Assembly: GCA_034359265.1 (NCBI GenBank)
Contig: CP136890.1
Location: forward strand, 34,762,501 to 34,826,500
Reading direction: 5' to 3'
Length of the DNA stretch: 64,000 nucleotides
Source of the DNA: Canna indica
Taxonomy: Eukaryota > Streptophyta > Magnoliopsida > Zingiberales > Cannaceae
Part shown: positions 20,357 to 31,480 of the stretch, piece by piece
Layout: each line of letters opens with the position of its first letter
Position numbering within the stretch: position 1 is the first letter of the stretch
The notes under the pieces: generated by a model
Told to the model about the DNA's origin: nothing
What the model saw: only the letters and a program-made list of their open reading frames with translations
Database searches by the model: none
Position numbers and translations under genes: made by a program

Positions 20357-20358
<2 letters not shown>
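19331..20358. other. Unassigned spacer
   Basis: No ORF with a recognisable domain on either strand. It is A+T rich to 20100, then more G+C rich with CGATCG/GCGATGGC words at 20115-20270. It may be leader or LTR of a degraded gypsy element; I cannot place it. Confidence 0.35.

Positions 20359-20398
<40 letters not shown>
20359..20398. repeat. (TC)n microsatellite, about 20 units
   Basis: An uninterrupted TC run, a simple repeat. Confidence 0.97.
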
Positions 20399-20402
<4 letters not shown>

Positions 20403-20549
20403 TAGCAAGCTAGCCGTCGGCTCGCGGCTACTGGAAGGCCCCTTACATAGCTTACCTCAGGAGAGGAGAGGTGCCGGAGTACATCTCAAACCAAAGAAGT
20501 TCAAAAGGATGGTGAGTTACTACACCCTCCTCGACGATCAACTCTAAAT

Positions 20550-21640
20550 AAGAGGATACTCATAACCCTTGCTCAAATGTACCGGCCAACCCCAAACAGA
20601 CACTGTGATAGCAAAAGTACATGAAGGCATCTACGACAATCATATTGGAGGAAGATCCTTAGCAACTAAAATCCTTCGAGCTGGATATTCCTGGCCAACC
20701 ATGAAGACAGACTGTAGCCTATACGTCAAAGGTGCGACAAGTGCTAGAGATTCTCAGAAGTCTCATAGAGACACCCCAAGTCGTTACATAGCTAAAAAAC
20801 TAGATGGTCGTATCCACAAGTGGGGAATCGACCTCCCCCAGTCCCTTCCCTCTGGCCCCAAAACAAGTCAAATACTTCGTAGTAGCTATCAACTACTTCA
20901 CCAAGTGGACAGAGGTTGAACCTTTAGCCTCGATTATAATCGAGAAGGTTAAAAAGTTCATGTAGAAGAAGATCATCTACAAATATGGCGTTCCACGCAA
21001 ACACGTCAGCGACAATGGCACACAGTTCACAGATAAACAATTCAAGGAATTTTGCTCAGACCTCAACATCCAAGATCTCTTCTTTTCAGTAGAGCACCCA
21101 CAGACCAATGGCCTATCCAAGGTGGCCAATAAGGTCATCTTGATAGGGCTCAAAAAGAAGCTTGATAAAGTCAAGGGGCACTTGGCCGAAGAGTTGCCTG
21201 AGATACTATGGGATTATAATACCACCGCTCAATCATCCACTCAAGATGACCACCATCTATGGAGCATAGGCCATGATCCCCGTCGAGATCATAGAGGGAA
21301 GCCTCTGTAGAGCAACCTTTGATGAACAAAATAACTCACAAACTCGACATGCCGAGCTAGACCCCGATGAAGAAGAACGAGAGCTTGCCAGAGTCAGGGA
21401 GAAAGCCATGAAACTCGGAATAGCTCAGAAATACGACAAACATGTTACACTGAGGAACTCTAAAGAAAGGAGATCTGGTACTAAGGAAGATCAAATTCCA
21501 GAGAAAGCCAACCGGGGAAGGGAAACTCACCACGGACTCGAAAGGCCCATACAGGATCATCAAAGTCATTGGAAAGGGAGCCTACAAAATCACTGAACTC
21601 TTTGGATGAGAATTCCCATGGACATGGAGTGCGACCAATT
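20550..21640 (+). pseudogene. Tat-type gypsy integrase remnant
   Basis: Integrase inserts element cDNA into the host genome. The zinc-binding part reads VHEGIYDNHIGGRSLATKIL, RAGYSWPTMKTDCS and, in another frame, the CDKC pair followed by a stop. The core reads HKWGIDL (first catalytic Asp), then YFTKWTEVEPLAS and SDNGTQFTDKQFKEFC (second Asp). In QTNGLSKVANK a Lys replaces the usual catalytic Glu. The tail reads TFDEQNNSQTRHAELD, EEERELARVREKA and, after another shift, GPYRIIKVIGKGAYKITELFG. At least three frame changes and several stops are present. Upstream reverse transcriptase is absent. The plus orientation is opposite to the gag/protease at 17950-19330, so this is a different copy or an inverted piece. 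Confidence 0.82.
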
Positions 21641-21644
21641 GGGT

Positions 21645-23369
21645 TGGCGAGGATTGGGTAAGAAAAAAAAATTACACACGTACCTAAGTAGATCCATGCA
21701 TCTCGGTTAAATCAATACTTGGTTTAGGAATATACCCTTGAGGGCTGAGCTCCGTCTTCTACTCCAGGCTTCGAATCACAGGTGCTGCCTAAGATGAACA
21801 CTCTCTATGGTTGGCACACGAACAAACGTGACGAACTGGGCAATTTTCGAGTGCTAGCTCGGCTCTCTCGGAACTCCTTCCGATCTAGACCAGCACGAAA
21901 CTCCTTCCAGACTCTTCTCTCTATGTCTCTCTTTGGTGGAGGCCGGCTGCCACAAAGGGAGCTCGGCTTCCTTCAAAAGGAGGTCGACTTCCTTTCTTGA
22001 TGAGGTCGGCATCCACCTGGAGATGATCATCTACCATCAAAACCATAGGTGGGTATTTATAAACGTATCAATCATATTCATCGAGTCTTTCCAACCGTTG
22101 ATCAATTCAAAGTCATATCCAGAATCTTAAAATGATTTTAATGTCCGTATAAAATAAATCCTTAATAACAATTACCAAGGATATGAATTTTCTAAATTCA
22201 AGATGCCGATTATAATGTTTCCTTTAATAATGATTATTAAAGATATATTACCTAAATTTTAATGAACGTACTTCCAATTTTAAATCACATTTAAAATTCA
22301 AAATAATTAATTCCGATTTGAAAACTCCTTTTCAAATTCGAAATTAATTTCCAAAATTAACAAGAGTGATTTAGTTGGTTAATTGTCATGCGGGTCCAAT
22401 CCAATGAGTTATAACCTCAAGCCCAACTCAGCTCACCCTATGTATGTGACCCTGTAGGTTCACCTAACGTTGGCAGTGGGTTCAAATCACATTTCTAACC
22501 CACAAGTCATAAACGGCCTCTAGCATGATATTATGACTACCCAAGTCAAGTGAGGTCGGTGATCCGAGCAACCTAACTCACAATATGATACTCTGTCCTT
22601 TTGTAACGCAATATCTGAATTGAGCATAAGGCATGAATTACATCATCCTCATATTGCTCAATATGGTTTCTTGATTTATGAGTAGAATGACTTAAGAAAT
22701 GACATTGAGACCCTTATCAATTCATTTCAGCACAGCCATGCATTTCTTCAGTCACACTCATCAAGGGGGCCAGAGATATTTCTCTCATATACGAGAGGGA
22801 TAAATTCCTTTATGACTACACATATTCCTCTTCATGATTCAGTCCACGTCCAACTATAGTCCTTATTACCACTCGGTTACAGGTGATGTTAGACTAGGTC
22901 AAAACATAGAATTCCTCATGTAGGAATCCATGATGACATTAGCTAGGAGGACTAACGTATCACTACTGTTGGAGATATACTAATGATATAATCCACGTAG
23001 TATTCTCATGGTGGGTCTATCTGACTCCATGTTCTCCAATATGTGTATATGATCTGATTTTAATATCACATATTCTTGATAAGTAAAACATGATCATCAT
23101 CAATCAAACTGCATACTAGTCTTCATTCGTTATCATTCCAATGATAATGATCGACTAGGGACTATTCAGAATAGGATTCTAATTGCCTTAGGATTTTACT
23201 ATCAAGTCTCACACTTGATGACCATTAGGCGTAATCAACTATTCAAGGAGTCTATTATCAAGTTTAATACGCTCACAACAAATAACAAGATAAAGCAAGT
23301 GTTCCATTTATTCAAAAGGAAAACAACGATAACAATATTATTACATTGGCCTAGGGCACACTACTAACA
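21645..23369 (-). repeat. Family C copia LTR, minus strand, about 1.7 kb
   Basis: On the minus strand it starts TGTTAGTAGTGTGCCCTAGG (23369) and contains CTAGTCGATCATTATCATTGG and the conserved ACTTGATAGTAAAATCC region. It ends near 21645 in sequence shared with the copy at 26216, which is followed by a primer site. The two C copies share the TCCATGCATCTCGGTTAAATC and CTCCTTCCGATCT words. No ORF of interest. The match to Angela/Tork-like LTRs is an impression only. It sits between gypsy integrase and gypsy 3' end sequence, so it is probably an insertion in that gypsy copy. Confidence 0.65.
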
Positions 23370-23597
23370 TAACCTCCCTGTGGGCCTTGTACAACTAAGC
23401 AATTCCCCTTAAACTAGTCGGTGTACTCTTTTTCCTTCATTTCTGTTTTTCCCATTGGGTTATGCCTTTAAAGGTTTTAATAAGGCACCACCACACGTAG
23501 GCTGAGCACTTCACTGGGTAGGATCCAATGTACTATTATATGGTAAGTTATTTAATAATATTACTCTCCCCTTTTCCACGTCTCTCTATGTCCAGAT
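23370..23597 (+). other. Gypsy 3' end sequence
   Basis: It contains CTCTTTTTCCTTCATTTC, CCCATTGGGTTATGCC and AAAGGTTTTAATAAGGCACC. This motif series is commonly seen downstream of pol in plant LTR retrotransposons. It fits the continuation of the gypsy copy whose integrase ends at 21640. Confidence 0.5.
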
Positions 23598-24832
23598 TGT
23601 AAATCAAATGACCTACACTAGAGGGGGGGGGTGAATAGTATGTTTGCTAAAAACTTAACCTAAATCCAGTTTTCAACATTTCTTAATTACTTAGGTTAAT
23701 ACTCAATTCAAAGTCTAAAATAAAAAACAAGTGAATATGGCAAATAAGCAAGCACAAAAAGAAACAATGCTAACACATGAATTTATAGTGGTTCGGCCCC
23801 AATGCCTACTCCACTATCCAAGCACTCCACCTAGGATTTCACTTGCAATCCACTAGATAAAGAGTTCCTTATGAGGAATTTTCCTTAGAACGTCTCCGCT
23901 CTCACATCGAGGGCACTTTCACACCCAAAAGTCTTTGTCCTCACATCGAAGGCACTTGCACACCCGAAAGTATCTGTCTTCCTACCAAGAGCACTCTCTC
24001 ACTTCACTATCACCTAAGGACACTCTAATCCTAGATTACAAGGGTTGACTTATGCCTTACAACCAAGGCTACCATCACACTCAACAAAACCAAATACAAG
24101 ATAACAAACCACAAATATACACAAGTAATCGAGCAAATAAACAAAACAACTTATACTTAACTCCAACACAAGATAACATAGCTCCTCTTGATGCCTTTGA
24201 TGATGAAACAATGAAGATAAGGCTCAATCAAGGGTTTGTGGCTTCAAGCTAGGGTTTAGATAAAATGGCTCAATAAAAGCTTGGAAATAATCTTAGAATG
24301 ACTCAACGAAGTCTTCGAGCGTTGAGGAAGGCTCTCTTGGGTAGGGGCTCAAAAAGAGCCATTTAATAGATATAAATAGATTCGTTGGACCTTTCGGTCG
24401 ACCGCAGGGTGACCCTCGATCGCCCACGATCGCTCGAGAGTCGACCAAATTAGCTACTGGAAATTTTAGTAGCCATTCGATCGATCCAGGGCCGATCCTC
24501 GATCGCAATTATCAGTAATGATAACTGATTTTTCGATCGACACTCCATTTGGGGTTCAGACACTAGTTTTTAGGTTTTGGGGTCTTTTTGGATCATGAGA
24601 GGATTATATAAATATACTAGACTCAATAAACCTAAACTCTATCTTCCTGATTAATCCCATGCGACGACAAGCGTCCTTGTTGATTTCTTTGATTACACCG
24701 ATTTTTTCGATCAGGGACGTCACGTGCAAACTGACATGGAACCTGGAAATCTTTCTCTATGAAAATATTAGTTCCATGTTTGTTATTATCAAAATCGAGA
24801 TTAAGACCTAGGATGAAAATCTTAGGCCAACA
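23598..24832 (-). repeat. Family E copia 3' LTR, minus strand
   Basis: On the minus strand it starts TGTTGGCCTAAGATTTTC at 24832 and ends TTGATTTACA at 23598. Just outside its start is the polypurine tract AAGGGGAGAT (24833-24842), so it is a 3' LTR. It has the E landmarks in reverse: CACTAGAGGGGGGGGGTGAATAG, CCACTATCCAAG, the CG-rich palindromes at 24390-24540 and a TATA region near 24365. Bases left of 23598 are CAGAT. No partner LTR remains on the right. Confidence 0.88.
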
Positions 24833-25679
24833 ATCTCCCCTTCTTTGATGATGACAAACATCCTTAAGAAAATATCTTCAATTAAGCATAAAGAAAGCCA
24901 ATCATGGGATTTCTCCCTCTATCATCATGCATATCTAAATAAATGTGCTCCCCCTATCTATATGCATGGTTTTTCTATATTTTCCCCCCTTTTATCTATA
25001 TTTTTCTTCCCCTTTTGACATCAATCAAAAAGGACAAGAAAAGTCAAATATGGTCAAAGTTGGGACTTAAGAACTATTTTTGATGAAACATGAAGATCTC
25101 AACCAAATGGGTGAAAACCAAATGTCTAATATGAGACTAAAACATACATGATAGCAAGGAATAATAAACAATATCCAAGTTCGGTAATCATGTATACACT
25201 CAAGTATGGATATTTTCAATTACCGGTCTACATATCAAACATCATTTTTGAAATGATTTTTCATGAATCAAAATGAGAACGATACCAAAAACATGATTCT
25301 AACATCATACATGAAGTCTCATTCGAAGATTTTGAATAAAAAACAAAGTATCAAAATGAGTTCTTGACTGAAATGATACTTTGGATTTCTGAAAATGAAC
25401 TTCGAAAATCTACGATAAATCACAATCTTCATGAAAATTTCTGAAATTATTACTGGAGAAACTAGATTTTTCAATGAAGATGAAGTTTCAAAAATCAATT
25501 AAAAGGACTTTTCTACATTTTTCTACAAATAACTGAAATCTAGTGGCATTTTCGTAAATATCAATTTCTTTTTTTCAAATGTTTTCAGTTTTCATTCAAA
25601 CATTTCAGATATCAAGATAAGAACATTTAAATCATGTTTATCAAGTTTGAAGTGCAAATAATTTTATTTGATCAAAATT
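24833..25679 (-). mobile_element. 3' internal remnant of the minus-strand family E element
   Basis: The minus strand reads a second purine-rich tract within TTGATTGATGTCAAAAGGGG at about 25015-25035, the same phrase as downstream of pol in the family D element at 56620-56645. This links families D and E. No coding sequence remains. The element is cut near 25680, where sequence of the family C leader begins. The rest is A+T rich, with long runs of AAAATGA-type sequence. Confidence 0.7.
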
Positions 25680-26196
25680 TCAACATAGCATGATTTCATT
25701 CAAAATAGGCAAGTTATCATGAAGTTTGCTAAGAGGTTGGCTATGGTAGCGGACCTTATCTCTTGAGAGAGGTCGACTACCATTGATGACCAAGGGAGGC
25801 TTGCCTCCCCTATTTAGGAGGAGGGAGGGGTGGGCGCCTCTTCCTCTCTGCTCTCTCGAATTCCTCCCCAAAAAATAGCCACTGAATACTCCCTCTCCTC
25901 CTCTTCTTTGCTGCCATATATTGAGAAGGAGTTGATGAATCTTCTCGTCGCAAACCACTGCCAATCGGGAGCTTGTTGAAGCCAAAAACTCCAGCAAGGT
26001 ACAAGCTTCCCTCTTTCCACTGTTTTGTGGTTTCTCACCACGCTTCTCGTCCTTTTCGCTAGGCAATACCTTGTTGGAAGATCACCTCTATGTACAAACA
26101 AAATCATTCGCATATAAACATATATATGCAATCCGATTACATAACATGAATAATATGCAGAACACAAATCACACAAAGATCAATTTAACCGAGAAT
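25680..26196 (-). other. Leader of the minus-strand family C element
   Basis: This lies immediately inside the family C primer site (26197-26215) on the minus strand. Frames up to 128 residues are open here but show no domain and sit in leader position, so I do not call a gene. Confidence 0.5.
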
Positions 26197-26215
26197 GCAA
26201 GTAGCTCTAATACCA
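26197..26215 (-). promoter_or_regulatory. Family C primer-binding site
   Basis: The minus strand reads TGGTATTAGAGCTACTTGC, a variant of the initiator-Met type copia primer site TGGTATCAGAGC. It fixes the LTR on its right as a 5' LTR of a minus-strand element. Confidence 0.75.
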
Positions 26216-27185
26216 TTATTAGGGCGGCGAGGAACGGATAAGCAACAAAATCTGCGTGATGGAAAAATAAATTGATCCTCTACTCAAGCGGTTCCATGCA
26301 TCTCGGTTAAATCAATACAAGTTTAGGAATTATACCTTCGGAGATTGTGTTCCAATTTCAGCTCTACAAATCAAAGATCTCAATCTTGCTTTGGATGCTA
26401 GGTGCTGCCATCGACAAACACCTGTACGGATAGCACACGAGCGAACAAGATGAATTGGGGTTCCGAGTGCTAGCTTGGCGGTCTCGTAACTCCTTCCGAT
26501 CTCTCGACCTCTTTGTCTCACTTTTGGGTGGAGGTCGGTTGCCACAAAAAGAGCCCGACTTCCTTCAAAAGGAGGCCAGCTTACACAAGAGGAGCTCAGC
26601 TTCCTTCAAAAGGAAGCCAACTGCCTTCAAAAGGCAGATCACCTAAATATGGAAACCATAGGTGGATATTTATAGACGCATCAATAAACATACATCATGT
26701 CATCACAATCGTTGATCTATTTAGGGTCATATTCGGAATCATATAACACTTTTAATAGTCGAATATTATAAATCCTTAATAACAATTATCATGGTCAAAT
26801 TACCTTAATTTCATATTCTAATTTTAATGTATCCTTTAATAACGATTATTACAGATACATTACCTAAAATGTGATCAACATAATTCTAATTTTAAAATCT
26901 AATTTAAAATTGAAAATAGTTAATTCTAATTTAAAAACTCCTTTTTAAATTCTGAATTAATCCCAAAGATAAATATCAAGAGAGAATTAATTGGTTACAT
27001 GTCATGCGGATCTAATCCGATGAATGTAACCTAAAGCCCAATTCAGTTTGCTCTATGGGTTCGACCCTGTAGGCTCACTTAATGTTGGAAGTAGATCCAA
27101 ATCTCATTTTTAGCCCACAAGTCATAAATGGCCTCTAGCAAGACATTATGACTACCCAAGTTAAGTGAAAGTCGATGATCTAGAT
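26216..27185 (-). repeat. Family C 5' LTR, minus strand, primer-proximal part
   Basis: It aligns with 21645-22560 of the other C LTR (TCCATGCATCTCGGTTAAATC, GTGCTAGC, CTCCTTCCGATCT, TCCTTTAATAACGATTATTA, GGGTTCGACCCTGTAGGCTCAC). It breaks off after GTGAAAGTCGATGATCTAG. The missing distal part reappears at about 30110-30695. Confidence 0.75.
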
Positions 27186-27690
27186 CAAGCATATGTTGGG
27201 ATGCAGATACAAAACACAGCGAAAAATAGCAATAGGGGCACACGTGCACGCCCTCCAATGCAAGTCTAGACCAAGCACCTTGTAACAATAGGGGCAGCGA
27301 CCTTTCGGGCTCGTTGTGGCTCAACGGACAATGTTTCTCAACTCAGGTTTGCTCCTATGAAGGGCCGACCATTCCACCAAGAACCGGGCAGCGAAGCACA
27401 TGAGAAAAGTGATCAGAAACCTCAAGAATGAATTCACAAGGATAGGGACACCTTGTTTTGATTTTTGGACACCTCCAAAGAATCGAACCGATGGCAATTT
27501 TCGACGAAGAAATAATTCGGCAGAGCTTCAGCAAGCTAGCGAAAGGAGGACAAGGAGAACTCCAAGGGGTGGCTTCTCAATTGGAGAGGGAGCACAAATT
27601 TTACTGATCAAAATCCTCTAAGAGGGTGGTCGGCCACACCCCTATTTTATCTACAAGGAGCAGCTACAATAGTCATCCCTATCTAAATTC
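27186..27690 (-). repeat. Family A-like copia LTR fragment, minus strand
   Basis: It starts ATGTTGGGATG, the reversed LTR end, and has the reversed landmarks GCACACGTGCACGCCCTCC, GCACCTTGTAACAA, GTTGTGGCTCAACGGA and CCATTCCACCAAGAACCGGGC. These match 49310-49480. It stops at about 27690, where a family B LTR starts. Confidence 0.75.
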
Positions 27691-27695
27691 AAGCC

Positions 27696-28755
27696 TGTTA
27701 GTATTGATTATGTGAATGTTGGCTATATTTGGCAAAAACATTTTTTTCTTGATTTATTCTCAAGTAAAAAGACATTTCACAAACTGCTCTTGTTGATGAA
27801 CAACTTATGTTGAAAATTATATTTAGAATTCATCCCAGTTTATAAAGTTGTTGTTATCGAAATATACTCTGTGAATGATGAAGGTTTTAACTGTGAAGAC
27901 GCAATCTTAACTGCTTATAGTCTTAAAGGAATTTTGATGGACTGTCTAATACGAACTTGATGGATGATGGACATCTAATTGAAATGATGATTTTGTTAAC
28001 TGATTTTGGACTTTTAAAACATCATTATTTTCATCTTGATCAGTTTTGTTTCGAAGAGTTTCTCTTCACTTATTCCTTAGGCATTTTCTTATTTACATAA
28101 GTGATCTTTTGTAAAAATGCTTAAGTTATGCTGACGGTTTCTATTGAAGACAGTGGTGGTTAAATATGATTGAAGTCAACCTTTATTTAGATCTTCCAGT
28201 AATCTTCGAGTGACACCTATAAATACTGGAGAATAGATCTATTGTCGACAACCCCATTGCCGGAAATGCTATTGACATCTATAGAGGAGTTGAAAATGCT
28301 GAGTGCAGACTACTAAGTGCAGAAGAGGCAACAACCTTTTATCTTCGAGGGGAAGATTGGATATCGGGCAGATAACTCACTACAACACGAGGCTGTGTGC
28401 AGGACAAAACTCTGTGGCTGTGATGTCATAGAGAGACAAGTTGGTATTTACTTATAATAGCAAATAGGTTTTTGTTATTTCTGATTCACTGTAGTACTGG
28501 TAGTCAAATTTTGGCTGTAACATCTAGACAACTTATATTGTACTTATAGAGAGTGAATTGAGCATCTGTCTGGTGAGTGCCCCGCAGATTAGGTGACTGG
28601 TTTGTCACTAAACTGCACAAACAAATATCCTGTGTTTGCATTGTATTTTTGTTTTGATTCTTACTTTGCTACAATAGGCTAGTATTAGAGTAGTTAGAAC
28701 TTCCTAAGCAACTGTCCTTTACAGAAGTTCCCTAACAGACCTATAAATATTGTGA
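27696..28755 (+). repeat. Family B 5' LTR, short form, 1060 bp
   Basis: It starts TGTTAGTATTGATTATGTG, contains TTGGCTATATTTGGCAAAAA, and has the end region GTGAGTGCCCCGCAGATTAG and CCTAACAGACCTATAAATATTG. A primer site follows two bases on. It is half the length of the family B LTRs at 11829 and 60528. Confidence 0.85.
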
Positions 28756-28757
28756 TT

Positions 28758-28771
28758 TGGTATCAGAGCGG
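28758..28771 (+). promoter_or_regulatory. Family B primer-binding site
   Basis: TGGTATCAGAGCGG, the initiator-Met type copia primer site, directly after the LTR end. Confidence 0.88.
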
Positions 28772-28840
28772 TTGTGCTATACCTTTACCTGCACAAGATC
28801 CTTGGTGTGTCTCTTATCTTTCAGGCTCCAAATAGAATGA

Positions 28841-29930
28841 ATGCCAATGAGAAATTCTGTCAATGTTCCTCCACTTCTTATTGGAACAAACTATACTTAT
28901 TGGAAGGCTCGGATGAGAGCATACATCAAGTCCATAGATAATCGTTGTTGGGATACTATAGAAGATGGCTATACTCCTCCTTTACTTGTGATTGAGAAGA
29001 AGCCAAAGAACCTATATACGGAAGCAGAAGTTATTGCTGCCAACTATTATAACAAAGCCCTTAATGCCATTTTCAGTGGTGTGGATCCCTCTCAGTTCAA
29101 ACTCATCTTTGCGTGCACTCTTGCAAAACAAGCATGGGAGATTCTGAAAACAAATCATGAAGGATCCTTGACTCTTCGTAAGTCAAAAGTTAAAATTCTC
29201 AATACCTGATTTGAGAATCTGAAAATGGGCGAAGATGAAAGCATCCAAGACTTTCATGGGCGTATCAAAGACTTGATGAACAATGCTTCCAACATTGGAG
29301 AACCATTCTCTAAAGAAAAGGTGGTAAGAAAAGTTTTAAGATCCATGCCTACAAAATCTTATATGAAAGCCGTTGTTATAGGAGAAGTTCATGAATCCCT
29401 CTTCTATTACTCTTGACACCATGATGGGAAAACTAGAAACTTATGAGTTGAAATTGTCTAAGAAGTACTCTCTCAAATAGAAAAGGAGGATTTTGCTTTC
29501 AATGCTACTGAAGATAAGAACAAGCCTGAAGATTGTTCAGAAGAAGAGATGGATACAACATATGCTCTTATGACAAAGAATTTAAGAAGATTTCTAAGAG
29601 CCAAGAACAAGTAGAATCAGAATGTGTAGTTCAGACAACAATTTCAATCGTCCAGTTCTACCAGATCCAAAACAAGTTCGTATTTTGGGGAAAATAGAAG
29701 AAGTCAATCTTCTGTTGATAGATCTGATCTTAAGCAGAAGTTTAGAAGTGTTCAGTGCTTTGAATGTGAAGGATATGGACATTTTAGATCCGAATGTCCT
29801 AATGTATAGAGAAATCTCAAGAAGTCTTTCACGGCCACCTAGAGTGATGATGATGGAGAAGATGAAGCAGAAGAATCTGAGCAAGGAAACTATAGAGCTT
29901 TTGTTGCATGCAGTATGTTAATAGTGGTGA
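28841..29930 (+). pseudogene. Family B copia gag with CCHC knuckle, truncated
   Basis: Gag packages element RNA. The frame from 28841 reads MPMRNSVNVPPLLIGTNYTY, WKARMRAYIKSIDNRCWDTI and FSGVDPSQFKLIFACTLAKQ (UBN2/gag-type core). It has a stop at 29207. It continues at 29225 as MGEDESIQDFHGRIKDLMNN and VLRSMPTKSYMKAV, then shifts several times. The zinc knuckle CFECEGYGHFRSEC is at 29756-29797. Past 29930 the frame breaks up, and protease to RNase H are absent: by about 30060-30110 the sequence is family C LTR. Confidence 0.82.
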
Positions 29931-30109
29931 AGAAGATTCAATATGTTGAGGATAATCGCACTGGCATTCCAAGTTCGTGGGGTTCGTCACTATCTTATAA
30001 GCAAAAACAAAGATATAACATATGATGAAAAGTTGTCTCATTTATTCATTAGCCAAAAATAGTTCCCTACACATTGATTTGTGATTGGCTCAAGGGTACT
30101 ATTTCTTTC

Positions 30110-30695
30110 ACTATAAGGCATGGATTACATTATCCTTATATTGCTCAATCTGGTTTCTTGATTCCTGAGCAGACTGACTTAATAAATGACATTGATACTC
30201 CTCAGTCTCACTCATCAAGGGGCCCAGATATATCTCTCATATTTGAGAGGGAGAAATTCCATCACGACTATATATATTCTACTGCATGATTTATTCCATG
30301 TGCAACTGTAATCTTTATTACCATCTGGTTAAAGATGATGTTAGACTAGGTCAAAACATAGAATTCATAATCAATGGTGACATAGGTCGAAGGACTCAAA
30401 TATCACTACTATTGTTAGATACAATAATGATATAAATCCATATAGTATCCTTACGGTGGGTCTGTCCAATAACATGTTGTTCAACATGTGTCTATGATCT
30501 AACTTAATATCTCATATTCATGACCAGTAAAACATGATCATCGGTCAGACTATATACTAGTCTTCATTCATTATAGTTCCAATGATAATGACTCACTAGG
30601 GACTGTTTAGAATAGTATTCCAACTTCCTTAGGGTTTTACTCTCAAGTCTCGTACTTGATGACCATTAGGTGGAATCAACTATTCAAGGAATCTC
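30110..30695 (-). repeat. Family C LTR, distal part separated from 26216-27185
   Basis: It aligns with 22650-23255 of the other C LTR: TATTGCTCAATCTGGTTTCTTGAT, GATGTTAGACTAGGTCAAAACATAG, GTAAAACATGATCATC and TCAAGTCTCGTACTTGATGACC. It resumes about where the first part stopped, which implies one C LTR split by a 2.9 kb insertion. It ends at the family B LTR at 30696. Confidence 0.75.
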
Positions 30696-31012
30696 TCACA
30701 ATAAGGTCCCTTAGGGAACTTTTGTAAATGACAATTGCATAGGAAGTTGCAACTGCTATAACAACTGCCTTAACTACCAAAGTAAGAACCAAAGTTAAAA
30801 CATACGCAAACACAAGTATTTATTTACGCAGTTCAGCGATAAAACATATCACCTAATCTGCGGGGCATTCACCGGACAAATGCCCAATCCACTATCAGAA
30901 AGTACAACTTCTAACTCTAGGATTTCATACTCCGAAATCTAGCTAATAGTACAATAGTGAATAGGAAATAACAAAATCTATTGCTATTACAAGTACATAC
31001 TGACTTGCAGAA
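30696..31012 (-). repeat. Family B 3' LTR, truncated
   Basis: It matches the first 317 plus-strand bases of the right-hand LTR (35126-35440): ACAATAAGGTCCCTTAGGGA, GGAAGTTGCAACTGCTAT and ATTCACCGGACAAATGCC. The match ends after ACATACTGACTTGC. About 690 bp, including its promoter and 5' end, are missing. Confidence 0.85.
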
Positions 31013-31059
31013 CAAGAGATGCATCATATGACACACTGTCCTAAAGGGATTTGAGAGAC

Positions 31060-31480
31060 TCTTCAAATATCCCACTTTCTCATAAAAAGATGTATCAAAT
31101 GATACACTGTCCAAGAGCAGATCTCAATTGGTCAGACTTCTCTCCACTTAAAGTCTTTTGTGAAGATACCTGCGATCATTTCTCATAAAAAAAAATTCAC
31201 CAAAAAGGGGCATACGTGCGGGCTTCAAAGAAGGCATCCATACTGTGACCAAGATTTGAGGCAAAAGGCATAAGTGATAGTCTTCATTAATAAGTAATGA
31301 GAATAATAAATAAAAAATGAAAACGTACCCTTTCATTTTTCATCACAATAAAACCTACTTATTTATTTCAACTCGAAATAAAATGTGTCATATGACATAT
31401 AATCCAAGAGCAGACTTCAACTACTCAAACCTTTCACCATTTAAGACATTTGTAAAGATATCTGCCACTTGTTTCTCTGG
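31060..31480 (-). repeat. Duplicated end-of-pol segment
   Basis: The phrase GTGTATCA-ATGACACA...CCAAGAGCAGA...TCAAACCTTTCACC...TAAAGTCTTTTGTGAAGATA occurs at about 31080-31190 and again, diverged, at about 31380-31480. On the minus strand both read the RNase H tail (IFT followed by Lys/Asn) and the start of the 3' untranslated region. Only one copy should exist in an intact element. Confidence 0.65.

Noticed and set aside
25680..26176. Minus-strand ORFs up to 128 residues as a host gene
   Set aside because: They lie between a family C primer site and a truncation point, that is in a retroelement leader, and show no domain.
28758..28771. Possible tRNA gene
   Set aside because: Only the 12-14 bases complementary to the initiator tRNA 3' end occur; no cloverleaf. 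It is a primer-binding site.
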